64,000 bases of DNA from Blastococcus litoris. Its GTDB lineage: Bacteria > Actinomycetota > Actinomycetes > Mycobacteriales > Geodermatophilaceae. How positions within the stretch are numbered: the first letter of the stretch is position 1; each line of letters starts with the position of its first letter. Location: contig NZ_QCZF01000001.1 in NCBI RefSeq assembly GCF_003075095.1, forward strand, positions 310,001 through 374,000. The letters run 5' to 3'. Below the pieces are notes generated by a model. That model did no database searches. It worked only from the letters and a program-made list of their open reading frames with translations, and was not told the origin of the DNA. Of the stretch, positions 1 through 8,630 are shown one piece after another. The translations under genes were made by a program, and so were the position numbers.

Positions 1-51
1 CCGATCGCGGAGGCCGGAGGCTTCCCGATCGGGCGGACGGGCTTGCTCGTC

Positions 52-1881
52 TCAGCGGGGGGACGGCTCCTGGCCGCGGGGTCCGCCGGTAGGCGGACAG
101 TGTCGGAGTGCGAAGGCCAGCGCGACCTCGACCTGGCGGATGGTCTCCTCGATGACCAGCGAGCCGTGGCCGGCGTCGAACCGGTACACCTCGTGCTCCT
201 TGCCGAGCTCCCCGAGCCGGCCGAGGTAGTTGTCGATCTGCCGGATCGGGCAGCGCGGGTCGTTGGCGCCGGCGACGACGAGCACCGGCGCGGCGACCGC
301 ATCGACGTAGGTGATCGGCGAGGAGCGCACGTAGAGGTCGCGCACCTCGTCCGGTGAACCGCCGAACAGCGCGCGGTCGTAGGCGCGCAGGCCCTCCATC
401 TCGTCCTCGTACGCGGCGAGGTAGTCGGCCACCGGCACCTCGGCGATGCCGGCGGCCCAGCGCTCGGGCTGCGTGCCCAGGCCCAGCAGGGTGAGGAAGC
501 CGCCCCACGAGCCGCCGGTCAGCAGCGCCCGGGAGGGGTCCAGGAACCCCTCGGCGACGAGGGCGTCGTAGACGGCGGCGACGTCCTCGAGCTCGGTCAG
601 CCCCGGCCGCCCGGTCAGCGCGTCCCGCCACGCCGATCCGTAGCCGGTCGACCCGCGGTAGTTGACGTGCACGACCGCGTACCCGGCGTCCACGTAGGCA
701 GCCCGGCGGGCGCGGTAGGAGTCGTCGTCCGCGGCCTCCGGTCCGCCGTGCACGAGGAACGCCGTCGCGTAGGGCGGATGGCCGTCCGGGCGGACGACGA
801 GCGCGTGGATGTCCCCGCCCGGTCCGGGCACCCAGCGGTCCTCCACCGGGTAGGCCTCCGGCGGCTCCTCGGCGGCGACCGACAGGACCACCGGGCCGTC
901 GGCGCGGCGGATCACCGGCGGCAGCGCCGCCGACGACCAGGCGAGCTCCACCGTGCCGTCGGGCCGGGCGGTCGCGCCGCGGACGACACCCGGCGGGGTC
1001 TCCAGCTTCTCCAGCGCGCCGGTGGCGAGGTCGTAGCGGTAGATCTCGCTGCGGGCGGCGTGGTCGTGGCCCACCAGCAGCGCGGTGCCGTCCGGGTAGA
1101 AGCCCGCCGTCACGTCGCCGGGCAGGTCGAGCACGATCTCGGTCTCGGTGTCGGCCGCGACGTCCCAGATGAGCAGCTCGTCGCGCCCGCGTCGCTCGTG
1201 GCTGACCAGCAGCCGCCGGTCGTCGGGCAGCGGCCCGAACTCCAGGGCGTGCAGGCCGCGGCCCTCGCCGTCCCACTTCTCGGCCAGCACCGAGTCGTCG
1301 GCGGTGCCCAGCACGCGGAGCGCGGGGTAGCGCGGGTCGCCGTGCTCGGAGTGGGAGATGACCAGCAGGGCGTCGTCCTGGCTGAGCGCGTCGACCGACG
1401 CCGGGTCGGCGTGCCGGTAGACCACCCGCGGCGCGTCGCCGGAGGGCGCCAGCCAGAGCTCGCTGCCGTCGTCGGTCGCCCGGCCGATGGCCACCAGGGT
1501 CCGCCCGACCTCCAGGCCCGCGGGGTAGGCGGGCTCGACCTCCGGCACGGCGACGACGTCCTCGCCGCCGCCGAACGGCTGGGTCATCCAGATGCCGAAC
1601 TCGTCGCCGTCGGTGTCGGCGAACCACCAGATCGTCTCGCCGTCCGGGCTGACCGTGCCGGCGAGCGTCCCGTTGGGCCGGTCGGTCACCTGCCGGTGCT
1701 CGTCGGTCTCGCGGTCCCACGCGTACTGCTCGACGACGCCGCCGAGGTCGGAGGCGTAGAGGTTGCGGTGCGGGGCGTCCAGCGCCCAGTCGGGCAGCGA
1801 GACCCGCGGCGCCCGGAAGCGGGCCTGCCAGCGGGCGGTGACCTCGGGGGGAAGGGCGGGGGCGGTCGGCTCGGCGGTCAC
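52..1881 (-). CDS. S9 family peptidase (prolyl oligopeptidase type)
   Basis: 609 residues with a GTG start. The N-terminal two thirds is a beta-propeller-like region (many short WD/DG repeats such as ISPDG-type turns), the C-terminal third an alpha/beta hydrolase. The nucleophile motif GGSWGG places Ser458; an Asp in AGANDPRCP (about 541) and a His in DAGHG (about 572) complete a triad in the order expected for S9 serine peptidases. No signal peptide is visible, so it is probably cytoplasmic, cleaving short peptides or acting as an acyl-peptide hydrolase. It stands alone downstream of tRNA-Pro; a strong hairpin separates the two. The family is clear; the substrate cannot be told. Confidence 0.92.
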   Translation of the reverse strand: MTAEPTAPALPPEVTARWQARFRAPRVSLPDWALDAPHRNLYASDLGGVVEQYAWDRETDEHRQVTDRPNGTLAGTVSPDGETIWWFADTDGDEFGIWMTQPFGGGEDVVAVPEVEPAYPAGLEVGRTLVAIGRATDDGSELWLAPSGDAPRVVYRHADPASVDALSQDDALLVISHSEHGDPRYPALRVLGTADDSVLAEKWDGEGRGLHALEFGPLPDDRRLLVSHERRGRDELLIWDVAADTETEIVLDLPGDVTAGFYPDGTALLVGHDHAARSEIYRYDLATGALEKLETPPGVVRGATARPDGTVELAWSSAALPPVIRRADGPVVLSVAAEEPPEAYPVEDRWVPGPGGDIHALVVRPDGHPPYATAFLVHGGPEAADDDSYRARRAAYVDAGYAVVHVNYRGSTGYGSAWRDALTGRPGLTELEDVAAVYDALVAEGFLDPSRALLTGGSWGGFLTLLGLGTQPERWAAGIAEVPVADYLAAYEDEMEGLRAYDRALFGGSPDEVRDLYVRSSPITYVDAVAAPVLVVAGANDPRCPIRQIDNYLGRLGELGKEHEVYRFDAGHGSLVIEETIRQVEVALAFALRHCPPTGGPRGQEPSPR

Positions 1882-1910
1882 CCCGCCATCCTCCCAGGCC
1901 CGGAGAACGA

Positions 1911-1940
1911 CTCAGGGGCCGCCGTGCGGCGGCCCCTGAG
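1911..1940 (-). terminator. Hairpin terminator after tRNA-Pro
   Basis: Perfect 13-bp inverted repeat (CTCAGGGGCCGCC and its complement) with a 4-base loop GTGC, starting 8 bases past the tRNA 3' end on the minus strand. The bases after it read TCGTTCTCC, mildly T-rich. It should end the tRNA transcript before the peptidase gene. Confidence 0.8.
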
Positions 1941-1947
1941 CTGCTGG

Positions 1948-2021
1948 TCGGGGTGACAGGATTTGAACCTGCGGCCTCGTCGTCCCGAACGACGCGCGCT
2001 ACCAAGCTGCGCCACACCCCG
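1948..2021 (-). tRNA. tRNA-Pro (anticodon CGG)
   Basis: 74 bases without encoded CCA. The acceptor arms CGGGGTG and CACCCCG pair perfectly with discriminator A at 1948. The anticodon arm is CGTCG-TTCGGGA-CGACG, giving anticodon CGG, which reads proline codon CCG. The T arm has GGTTCAAATCC and the D arm contains GTGGCGCAGCTTGGTAGCGC, a normal tRNA-Pro form. CCG is a preferred proline codon in such GC-rich genomes. Confidence 0.97.
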
Positions 2022-2052
2022 AGGCCGTGGACGAGTCTAGCCGGGTCCTCCG

Positions 2053-2964
2053 TCAGGCGGACCGGGGGGTCAGCGTGAGCAGCGTCGCCTCCGGCGGGCA
2101 GGCGAAGCGCGCGGGCGCGTAGGGGCTCGTGCCCAGGCCCGCGGACACGTGCAGCCACGTGCCCGAGGGGTGGGCCGCGGTGGGCTCCGTCCAGCGGTGC
2201 AGCCAGCGCACCCGGTCGCGGTCGATGCCGCAGTTGGTCACCAGGGCCCCGTAGAACGGCACCCGCAGCTGGCCGCCGTGGGTGTGCCCGCACAGCAGGA
2301 GGTCGTAGCCGTCGGCGGCGAACCGGTCGAGCACGCGCGGCTCGGGGGAGTGGGCCAGCCCGATGCGCACGGCCGCCGTCGCGTCGGCCGGGCCGGCGAC
2401 CATGTCGTAGCGGTCCCGCTTGAGGTGGGAGTCGTCCACGCCCGCGAAGTCGATCCTGCGGCCGGCCACGGTCAGCTCACCGGCCGCGTTGGTGAGGTCC
2501 AGCCACCCCCGGGCGGACATCCCGTCCCGGAGGTCGCGCCACGGCAGCTCGGTGCCGTGCACCCGCTTGTGGTCGGGCCAGAAGTACTTCAGCGGGTTCT
2601 TCGGCCGGGGCGCGAAGTAGTCGTTGCTGGCGAGCACGAACGCACCGGGACGGTCCATCAGCGGGTCGAGAGCCCTCAACGTCCCCGGGACGGCGTCGAA
2701 CCCCGCCAGGTTGTCACCGGTGTTGATCACCAGGTCCGGCTCCAGCTCCGCCAGCCCGGCGACCCACTCCTGCTTGGAGTGCTGGCCGGCGGTCATGTGC
2801 AGGTCGGAGATCTGCAGGATCGTGAGCGGCGCCGAGCCGGGCGCGAGCACCGGGACGTCGAAGCGGCGCAGCGTCCACCGGGTGCGCTCGTAGAGCCCCG
2901 CGTAGGCGGTCACGGCCGCTCCGGAGGCGACGGTCGCGGCGGGGAGGGCGGTGTACCAGCGCAC
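2053..2964 (-). CDS. Metallophosphoesterase (YkuE/calcineurin-like)
   Basis: 303 residues with a GTG start. A hydrophobic N-terminus (residues 5-25) suggests a membrane anchor or uncleaved signal. The metal-binding motifs are in order: DLH in ISDLHM, GD in NTGDN, and GHTHGGQL near residue 225, as in the YkuE-like branch that hydrolyses phosphoesters at the membrane. It is the counterpart of Rv3683 in M. tuberculosis, which also sits beside a PonA-type penicillin-binding protein. A TAGGCT hexamer lies 8 bases before the start (2973-2978), so the transcript may be leaderless. It is divergent from the YqeY gene, 53 bases away. Confidence 0.9.
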   Translation of the reverse strand: MRWYTALPAATVASGAAVTAYAGLYERTRWTLRRFDVPVLAPGSAPLTILQISDLHMTAGQHSKQEWVAGLAELEPDLVINTGDNLAGFDAVPGTLRALDPLMDRPGAFVLASNDYFAPRPKNPLKYFWPDHKRVHGTELPWRDLRDGMSARGWLDLTNAAGELTVAGRRIDFAGVDDSHLKRDRYDMVAGPADATAAVRIGLAHSPEPRVLDRFAADGYDLLLCGHTHGGQLRVPFYGALVTNCGIDRDRVRWLHRWTEPTAAHPSGTWLHVSAGLGTSPYAPARFACPPEATLLTLTPRSA

Positions 2965-3017
2965 GGTCGCAGAGCCTACGTGCGCGCCCGGATCGCGCGC
3001 CGTGCCAGGCTGGACCC

Positions 3018-3470
3018 GTGGCCGACCTCAAGAACCGCCTGCGCGACGACCTCACCACCGCCATGAAGGGCCGCGACGAGCTGCGGACGGCGACCCTCCG
3101 CATGGTGCTGGCCGCCGTCAGCGCCGAGGAGGTGGCGGGCAAGGAGGCCCGCGAGCTCTCCGACGACGAGGTGATGGCCGTGCTGCGCCGCGAGGCGAAG
3201 AAGCGCCGGGAGGCCGCCGAGGCGTTCGCCGGCGCCGGGCGCACCGAGCAGGCCGAGCGCGAGGAGGCCGAGGGGGGCGTGCTCGCCGGCTACCTGCCCG
3301 CGCAGCTGGAGGACGCGGACCTGACCGCGCTGGTCGCCGACGTCATCACCCGCACCGGCGCCTCCGGCATGAAGGACATGGGCAAGGTCATGGGCGCCGT
3401 GCAGGGCGCCGTCGCCGGGCGCGCCGAGGGCGGCCGGGTGGCCGCGGAGGTCCGGCGACAGCTCGGCTGA
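3018..3470 (+). CDS. GatB/YqeY domain protein
   Basis: 150 residues, the normal length for stand-alone YqeY proteins. It starts at GTG with MADLKNRLRDDLTTAMKGRD, and carries the family features VLRREAKKRREA and VLAGYLPAQL. The YqeY domain is shared with the tail of GatB and B-type glutaminyl-tRNA synthetase, where it contacts tRNA; the function of free YqeY is unknown. CAGGCT at 3006-3011 lies exactly 6 bases before the GTG, fitting a leaderless message. It converges with the penicillin-binding protein gene, leaving only 3 bases between stops. Confidence 0.9.
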   Translation: MADLKNRLRDDLTTAMKGRDELRTATLRMVLAAVSAEEVAGKEARELSDDEVMAVLRREAKKRREAAEAFAGAGRTEQAEREEAEGGVLAGYLPAQLEDADLTALVADVITRTGASGMKDMGKVMGAVQGAVAGRAEGGRVAAEVRRQLG

Positions 3471-3473
3471 CCC

Positions 3474-5693
3474 TCAGTTCGGGCCGCGTCCCCGGTTGGG
3501 CTCGGCCGGGTTGCCGCCGTCCGCGGGCGGACCCCCGGGAGCCGGGGCGTTGGGGTCGGGGGCCGGGGCGTTGGGGTCGGTGGCCCCGCCACCCGTGGGC
3601 GCGGGCGCCGGGTCGGGGGACGGTGCCGGCTGCGGTGCGGGCCGGCCGCCGTTGAGCAGCCCCTGGTCCGCGGGCGGGAACGGCGAGGTGGGCTTGTCGG
3701 CGAGGAACGGCGCCATCGCGTCGTGCCAGATGGTCGCGGGCAGGTTGCCGCCGTAGCCCCCGACGTCCTGCTTCGTCTTGGGGTTGAACACCATCACGCT
3801 GGCCGCGTACTCGGGCATGAAGCCCACGAAGGCGACCGAGTCGCGGCCCTGTGCGGTACCGGTCTTGCCGGCGATCTCGTGCCCGGGCACCGCAGCGCGG
3901 GTACCGGTACCCGCCGAGGTGGCGACGTCGCCGATGAGGATCTGGCTGAGCGTGTTCGCGATCGCCGGCGGGATCGACTCCGGGGTGCACGAGTCACCCG
4001 TGACCACGGGCTGCCCGTCCTTGGTCAGCGGCTGACCGGCCCGGTCGAGCACCGCGGTCACCGGGGTGGGGTCGCACCTGGTGCCCTGCGCGCCGAGGGT
4101 GGCGTAGGCGTTGGCGAGCTCCAGCGGGCTGGTGGCCTCGGCGCCCAGGGTGAACGAGCCGAAGTTGCCGTCGATGATCTCCTGCGCCGTGTTCTGGGTG
4201 GGCTGGTCGTAGGTCAGCCCCATCCGCTCCGACATCCGGACCGGGCCCTCGACGTTGCCGAGCTTGTCCTCCAGCGCGAGGAAGTAGGTGTTCGACGACC
4301 GGACCAGCGCGCCCACCATGTCGAGGGTGTCGGGGTAGTTTCCGGCGTTCTCGACGCAGTACATGCCCCGGGCGCTGGTGGTGTTGCGGTCCGCGGCACC
4401 GCAGGAGGGCCCGCGGAAGACCCGCGACGTGTACTGGTTGCCCGGCGTGGTGATCGTCGTCCCGGCGCCGAGGCCGGCCTCGAGCGCGGCCGCGGCGGTG
4501 AACACCTTGTAGGTCGAGCCCGCGCCCTTGCTCGCCACGTCGTTGAGGACGACGGACTCGCAGTCGGGGTCGCTGCACCCGTAGCGGCGGTTGGTGCTCA
4601 TCGCCAGCACGTGGCCGGTTCCGGGCTCGATGGCGGTGAACATGCCGGCGAGCTCGTCGCCCATCGCCAGGGTGTTGAGGACCGCCTGGTCGCCGTAGGT
4701 CTGCAGATCCGGCCGCAGCGTCGTCTGGATGGTGAGCCCGCGCCGCTTGAGGTCGAGCTCGCTGATGCCGAGCTCGCGGGTCAGGTGCTGGACGGCGTAG
4801 GCGCAGAAAAAACCGCCGACCGCGGCGTCGATGCAGCCGTTGGGCGGGTCGACGCCCTCGGCCACGGCGACCGGCTGGGCCGAGATCTCGTTGAGCTCCT
4901 GCTCGGTGATGTGCCCGAGGTCGAACATCCGCTGCAGGACCTGGTTGCGGCGGGTGACCGCGTTCTCCGGGTTGGAGATGGGGTCGTCGTTCGTGGGGCT
5001 CTGCACCAGCCCGGCGAGCATCGCCGCCTGGGGGAGCGTCAGGTCGATGGCGTTGACGCTGAAGTACTTCTGGGCGGCGGCCTGGATGCCGTAGGCGCCG
5101 TGCCCGAAGTACACGATGTTCAGGTACCGGGTGAGGATCTCGTCCTTGGGATAGGTCTCCTCGAGCGCCAGCGCCAGCCGGGCCTCGCGCAGCTTGCGGC
5201 CCACGTTCTGGTCGACGGCGGCCTGCTGGTCCTCGGGCGTCTCCGCGGTCTGCAGCAGCGTCTGCTTGACCAGCTGCTGGGTGAGCGTCGAGCCGCCCTC
5301 CTCGACCGAGCCCGCGGCCACGTTGGTCACCAGCGCGCGCATGGTGCCCTGCACGTCGAGGCCGTTGTGGTCGTAGAACCGGGAGTCCTCGATGTCGACC
5401 AGCGCCTGCTTCATGATCGGCGAGATCTGGTCCGGCGTCACCGGCGTGCGGTTGTTCTCGTACAGGTTGGTGATCAGCGAGCCGTCGGCCGCCAGGATCT
5501 TCGTGTTGCCCGCCGGCGTCTCGTCGGTCAGCTCCACCGGGAGCGCGTCGAGCAGCGACGCCGAGTTGCGCGCCACGAGCCCCGACCCGCCCACCCAGGG
5601 GAAGAGGAATCCGGCGAGCAGCGCGCCGGCGACCACGATCGTCGCGGCGAGCTTGACGAGCGTGCGGGTCCTGAGGGCAGCGTTCTCCGACAT
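3474..5693 (-). CDS. Bifunctional penicillin-binding protein (PonA type)
   Basis: 739 residues from the ATG at 5693 (MSENAALRTRTLV); reading further upstream would only translate the antisense of the next gene. One N-terminal membrane segment (about 13-35) is followed by a glycosyltransferase domain (EDSRFYDHNGLD and GGSTLTQQLVKQ motifs) and a transpeptidase domain with SxxK as STYK, SxN as SSNTYF and KTG as GKTGTAQG. It polymerises lipid II and cross-links peptides in the cell wall. The C-terminus is a Pro/Ala-rich tail (about the last 70 residues) and no PASTA domain is visible, unlike mycobacterial PonA2. It follows the ArsA-like pair after 41 bases; in M. tuberculosis whiB4 lies in that gap, here it is absent. 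Confidence 0.95.
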   Translation of the reverse strand: MSENAALRTRTLVKLAATIVVAGALLAGFLFPWVGGSGLVARNSASLLDALPVELTDETPAGNTKILAADGSLITNLYENNRTPVTPDQISPIMKQALVDIEDSRFYDHNGLDVQGTMRALVTNVAAGSVEEGGSTLTQQLVKQTLLQTAETPEDQQAAVDQNVGRKLREARLALALEETYPKDEILTRYLNIVYFGHGAYGIQAAAQKYFSVNAIDLTLPQAAMLAGLVQSPTNDDPISNPENAVTRRNQVLQRMFDLGHITEQELNEISAQPVAVAEGVDPPNGCIDAAVGGFFCAYAVQHLTRELGISELDLKRRGLTIQTTLRPDLQTYGDQAVLNTLAMGDELAGMFTAIEPGTGHVLAMSTNRRYGCSDPDCESVVLNDVASKGAGSTYKVFTAAAALEAGLGAGTTITTPGNQYTSRVFRGPSCGAADRNTTSARGMYCVENAGNYPDTLDMVGALVRSSNTYFLALEDKLGNVEGPVRMSERMGLTYDQPTQNTAQEIIDGNFGSFTLGAEATSPLELANAYATLGAQGTRCDPTPVTAVLDRAGQPLTKDGQPVVTGDSCTPESIPPAIANTLSQILIGDVATSAGTGTRAAVPGHEIAGKTGTAQGRDSVAFVGFMPEYAASVMVFNPKTKQDVGGYGGNLPATIWHDAMAPFLADKPTSPFPPADQGLLNGGRPAPQPAPSPDPAPAPTGGGATDPNAPAPDPNAPAPGGPPADGGNPAEPNRGRGPN

Positions 5694-5734
5694 CGGCGTC
5701 GAATGTACGTGGCCCGGCGACCCCGAGCCCGCGG

Positions 5735-6967
5735 TCAGCCGCGGCGCGCGGGCAGGACCCGGGTGCGCGGCGTGCCGGTCGGCGTGTCCGCGTCCGGGCC
5801 GGTCAGCGCCTCGCCCATGACGCGCAGCCCCTCGAGGTCGTGCACGTCGCCCGCCGCGGCCGGCACGGTGCGGACGGCGACCTCCGGGTGGGCGCTGGTG
5901 AACCGGTCGGCCAGGTGCTGCTCGCGCGCCGCCTGGACCATCCGCTCGGCGTGCACGCGCAGCGCGGCGGCCGCGAGCCCGGCCCCCTCGGCGCCCGCCT
6001 CGCCGACCCGCTCGGCGGCGCCCTCCGCCCGGGTGGCCGACAGCAGCGTGGTCGCCGGCGGGTGGGTGCGGTTGAGCACCAGCCCGGCCAGCGGCATGCC
6101 CTCGGCCGACAGGCGGTCGACGAAGTACGAGGCCTCCCGCAGCGCGTCCGGTTCCGGGGTCGCCACCACGACGAACCAGGTGCCGGGACGGCGGAGCAGC
6201 TCGTAGGTCGCCGTCGCCCGCTCGCGGAAGCCGCCGAACATGGTGTCGAGCGCTGCGACGAACGCGGAGATGTCGCGCAGCAGCTGCCCGCCCAGGATCT
6301 TCGAGATGATCCGGCTGAAGAACATGAAGCCGGCGCTGGCGATCTTGAACCCGGTCCGGCTGGGGGCGGTGAGCAGCCGGATCATCGTGCCGTCGAGGAA
6401 CCGGCTCATCCGGTTCGGGGCGTCGAGGAAGTCCAGCGCCGACCGCGACGGCGGGGTGTCGACGATGATCAGGTCCCACTGGTCGCTGGCGCGCAGCTGG
6501 CCGAGCTTCTCCATCGCCATGTACTCCTGCGTCCCGGCGAAGGACGAGGACAGCGACTGGTAGAAGGGGTTCTCCAGGATCTGCTGGGCCCGGTCGGGGG
6601 TCGAGTGCGCCACGACGACGTCGTCGAACGTGCGCTTCATGTCCAGCATCATCGCGTGGAGCTCGCCGTCGGCCCCGGGCGTCTCGACCCGCCGGGGCTC
6701 GTTGTCCAGCTCCACCAGGCCGAGGGACTGCGCCAGCCGCCGGGCCGGGTCGATGGTGAGGACGACGACCGTCCGGCCGGCCTCCGCGGCGGCCAGGGCG
6801 AGCGCCGCCGACGTCGTCGTCTTGCCCACACCGCCGGCGCCGCAGCAGACGATGATCCGGGTGTCCGGGTCGGTCACCAGGGCGTCGAGGTCCATCGCCG
6901 GGGCGGCGGGCGCCGGGCGGGCGGTGGTCGCCGCGCGGGCCGGGCGCTCCTCCGGGGCGGCGCTCAC
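5735..6967 (-). CDS. ArsA-like ATPase, second of a pair (Rv3680 type)
   Basis: 410 residues; the GTG start overlaps the stop of the upstream ATPase (GTGA). A deviant Walker A, CCGAGGVGKTTTSAALALAA, follows a 35-residue Ala/Pro-rich lead, then LTIDPARRLAQSLGL and VDTPPSRSALDFLDAP, typical of ArsA/Get3 anion-transporting ATPases. No arsenite-binding cysteine cluster is apparent. In M. tuberculosis the pair Rv3679-Rv3680 forms a complex of two such ATPases; a role in metabolite or glycerol stress has been proposed there. By context the two proteins here should act as a heterodimer. Function beyond ATP hydrolysis is inference. Confidence 0.9.
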   Translation of the reverse strand: MSAAPEERPARAATTARPAPAAPAMDLDALVTDPDTRIIVCCGAGGVGKTTTSAALALAAAEAGRTVVVLTIDPARRLAQSLGLVELDNEPRRVETPGADGELHAMMLDMKRTFDDVVVAHSTPDRAQQILENPFYQSLSSSFAGTQEYMAMEKLGQLRASDQWDLIIVDTPPSRSALDFLDAPNRMSRFLDGTMIRLLTAPSRTGFKIASAGFMFFSRIISKILGGQLLRDISAFVAALDTMFGGFRERATATYELLRRPGTWFVVVATPEPDALREASYFVDRLSAEGMPLAGLVLNRTHPPATTLLSATRAEGAAERVGEAGAEGAGLAAAALRVHAERMVQAAREQHLADRFTSAHPEVAVRTVPAAAGDVHDLEGLRVMGEALTGPDADTPTGTPRTRVLPARRG

Positions 6968-7956
6968 GCGGCCACCTCCGCACGCACGTGGTCCTCGAGC
7001 CGGCCGGCCAGCTCGAACAGCGTGCCGACGTCCATGGGCCCGGTGAGCAGCGGCAGCTCCACCGTCGGGCGGCCCAGGGCCTCGACGTCGTCGCGCAGGG
7101 CGTCCTGCCCGGCCCAGCGGCGGGCGTGCTCGGTGACCTCGGCGGCGAGGGCGTCGGCGACGTCGTCCCCGCCGGGCAGGTGCGCCGGGGCCAGGCCGGG
7201 CAGCAGGTCGGCGCCGGTGAGGCGGCCCTCGGCCGCGCGGGTCAGCGCGTCGACCGGGAGCACCGGCTCGGTCGCCATGTTCACGATCACCGAGCCGACG
7301 GGCAGGTCCGCCTTGGTCAGCTCCGCGATGGCGTCGGCGGTCTCCTGCACCGGCATGTCCTCGAGCAGGGTCACCAGGTGCACCGCCGTCTGCGGCGAGC
7401 GGAGCACGGCCATGACGCCGTCGCTCTGGGTCTTGATCGGACCGGAGCGGGCGAGCTGGGCCATCTCGGCGGTGACGCCGAGGAAGCGGGTGATCCGGCC
7501 GGTGGGCGGCGCGTCGACGACCACGGCGTCGTACACCGGCCGCCCGTCGTGCCGGCGGGTCACCGCCTCCTTGATCTTGCCGGTGATCAGGACGTCGCGG
7601 AGCCCCGGCGCGATGGCCGTGGCGAAGTCGATGGCGCCCATCTTGCGCAGCGCGCGTCCGGCCCGGCGCAGGTTGTAGAACATGTCGAGGTAGTCGAGGA
7701 GGGCCTCCTCGACGTCGATCGCCAGGGCCCTCACCTCCCCGCCCCCGCGGGTGACGGCCACGCGGCGCTCCTCGTAGGGCAGCGGCGGGGTGTCGAAGAG
7801 CTGGGCGATGCCCTGCCGGCCCTCGGTCTCGACGAGGAGGACGGTCCGGCCGTCCGCGGCCAGGGCCAGGGCCAGCGCGGCGGCAACGGTGGTCTTGCCG
7901 GTCCCGCCCTTGCCGGTGACGACGTGCAGACGCACGGAGGACGGGTCGGGGCTCAC
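6964..7956 (-). CDS. ArsA-like ATPase, first of a pair (Rv3679 type)
   Basis: 330 residues from GTG 7956 (MSPDPSSVRLHVVTGKGGTG); GTG at 7962 is an alternative. Walker A TGKGGTGKTTVAAALALA, then VETEGRQGIAQLFDTPPLPY and DAPPTGRITRFL, a close match in layout to Rv3679. TAGGCT (7964-7969) lies 7 bases before 7956, so the message is probably leaderless, which is why this start is preferred. It is the first gene of a two-gene unit (4-base overlap with the partner) and divergent from the small DUF4177-like gene with only 48 bases between them. Confidence 0.9.
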   Translation of the reverse strand: MSPDPSSVRLHVVTGKGGTGKTTVAAALALALAADGRTVLLVETEGRQGIAQLFDTPPLPYEERRVAVTRGGGEVRALAIDVEEALLDYLDMFYNLRRAGRALRKMGAIDFATAIAPGLRDVLITGKIKEAVTRRHDGRPVYDAVVVDAPPTGRITRFLGVTAEMAQLARSGPIKTQSDGVMAVLRSPQTAVHLVTLLEDMPVQETADAIAELTKADLPVGSVIVNMATEPVLPVDALTRAAEGRLTGADLLPGLAPAHLPGGDDVADALAAEVTEHARRWAGQDALRDDVEALGRPTVELPLLTGPMDVGTLFELAGRLEDHVRAEVAA

Positions 7957-7963
7957 CTGCACC

Positions 7964-7998
7964 AGCCTAAGAGCACGCCGCCACGGCTGCGCTAGCGT
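7964..7998. promoter_or_regulatory. Compact divergent promoter pair
   Basis: Two -10-like hexamers, TAGGCT on the minus strand (7964-7969) and TAGCGT on the plus strand (7993-7998), serve the ATPase pair and the small gene at 8005. Each lies 6-7 bases from its start codon, leaving no room for a Shine-Dalgarno site. Confidence 0.55.
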
Positions 7999-8004
7999 CG
8001 CCCC

Positions 8005-8175
8005 ATGACCGAACCGGCCCGCCGCGCGTGGGAGTACGCGACCATCCCGCTGCTCGTCCACAACACCAAGGCGATCCTCGACTCCTGGGGCGTCGACGGG
8101 TGGGAGCTGGTGACGGTCCTGCCGGGTCCCGGCGGCTCCGACCAGCTCGTCGCCTACCTCAAGCGCCCGGCATGA
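8005..8175 (+). CDS. Small conserved protein, DUF4177-like (Rv3678A type)
   Basis: A 56-residue protein, easily missed because it is so short. It reads MTEPARRAWEYATIPLL and ends AYLKRPA, with the pattern WEYATIPL, DSWGVDGWELVTVLP and LVAYLKRP. This is the DUF4177 style: a strand, a helix, GWELV, then two strands. TAGCGT ends 6 bases before ATG 8005, so it probably has a leaderless message. Its stop overlaps the start of the next gene (ATGA). The M. tuberculosis counterpart Rv3678A is at the same place. Function unknown. Confidence 0.85.
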   Translation: MTEPARRAWEYATIPLLVHNTKAILDSWGVDGWELVTVLPGPGGSDQLVAYLKRPA

Positions 8176-8630
8176 GCTGGCACGCGCGCCTGGCCGAGCT
8201 GGGCATCCGCCTCCCCGCCGTCGCCGCGCCGGTGGCCGCGTACGTGCCCGCCATCCGGACCGGCTCGCTGGTGTTCACCTCCGGCCAGCTGCCCTTCGTC
8301 GACGGCGGGCTGCGCCGTACGGGCAAGGTCGGCGGCTCGGTGGACGTCGAGGCGGCCGCCGCGGACGCCAAGGTCTGCGCGCTCAACGCCCTCGCCGCCG
8401 TCGACGACCTCGTCGGCCTGGACGAGGTCGCGCGGATCGTGCGCGTGGTCGGGTACGTCGCCAGCGCCGAGGGCTTCACCGGCCAGCCGCGGGTGGTCAA
8501 CGGCGCGAGCGAGTTCCTGGGCAAGGTCTTCGGCGAGGCGGGGCAGCACGCGCGCAGCGCCATCGGGGTGGCCGAGCTCCCGCTGGGCGCCCCGGTCGAG
8601 GTCGAGCTGACCGTCGAACTCAGGGGATGA
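8172..8630 (+). CDS. RidA family protein (Rv3678c type)
   Basis: 152 residues from the ATG that overlaps the previous stop. It shows the RidA/YjgF/YER057c fold features: GSLVFTSGQLP, a long helix with ALNALAAVDDLVGLDEV, and the C-terminal strand VEVELTVEL. RidA proteins form trimers and many deaminate reactive enamines/imines made by PLP enzymes. The diagnostic C-terminal Arg motif of RidA proper (near residue 105) is replaced by RSAIGVAELPLGAPVE, the form found in the subgroup often called 'endoribonuclease L-PSP-like', so deaminase activity is not certain. Operon: 8005 gene, this, Nudix, all with 4-base overlaps. Confidence 0.88.
   Translation: MSWHARLAELGIRLPAVAAPVAAYVPAIRTGSLVFTSGQLPFVDGGLRRTGKVGGSVDVEAAAADAKVCALNALAAVDDLVGLDEVARIVRVVGYVASAEGFTGQPRVVNGASEFLGKVFGEAGQHARSAIGVAELPLGAPVEVELTVELRG

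Noticed and set aside
1-51. CCGATCG ... CGATCGG as a terminator after the S9 peptidase
   Set aside because: Stem of 7 bp with a 19-base loop and no T-run; too weak, and the window edge hides the context.
3474-6983. A single 1169-codon reading frame including the penicillin-binding protein
   Set aside because: The first 430 codons are antisense-like out-of-frame translation of the ArsA-like gene; the true start MSENAALRT at 5693 follows it.
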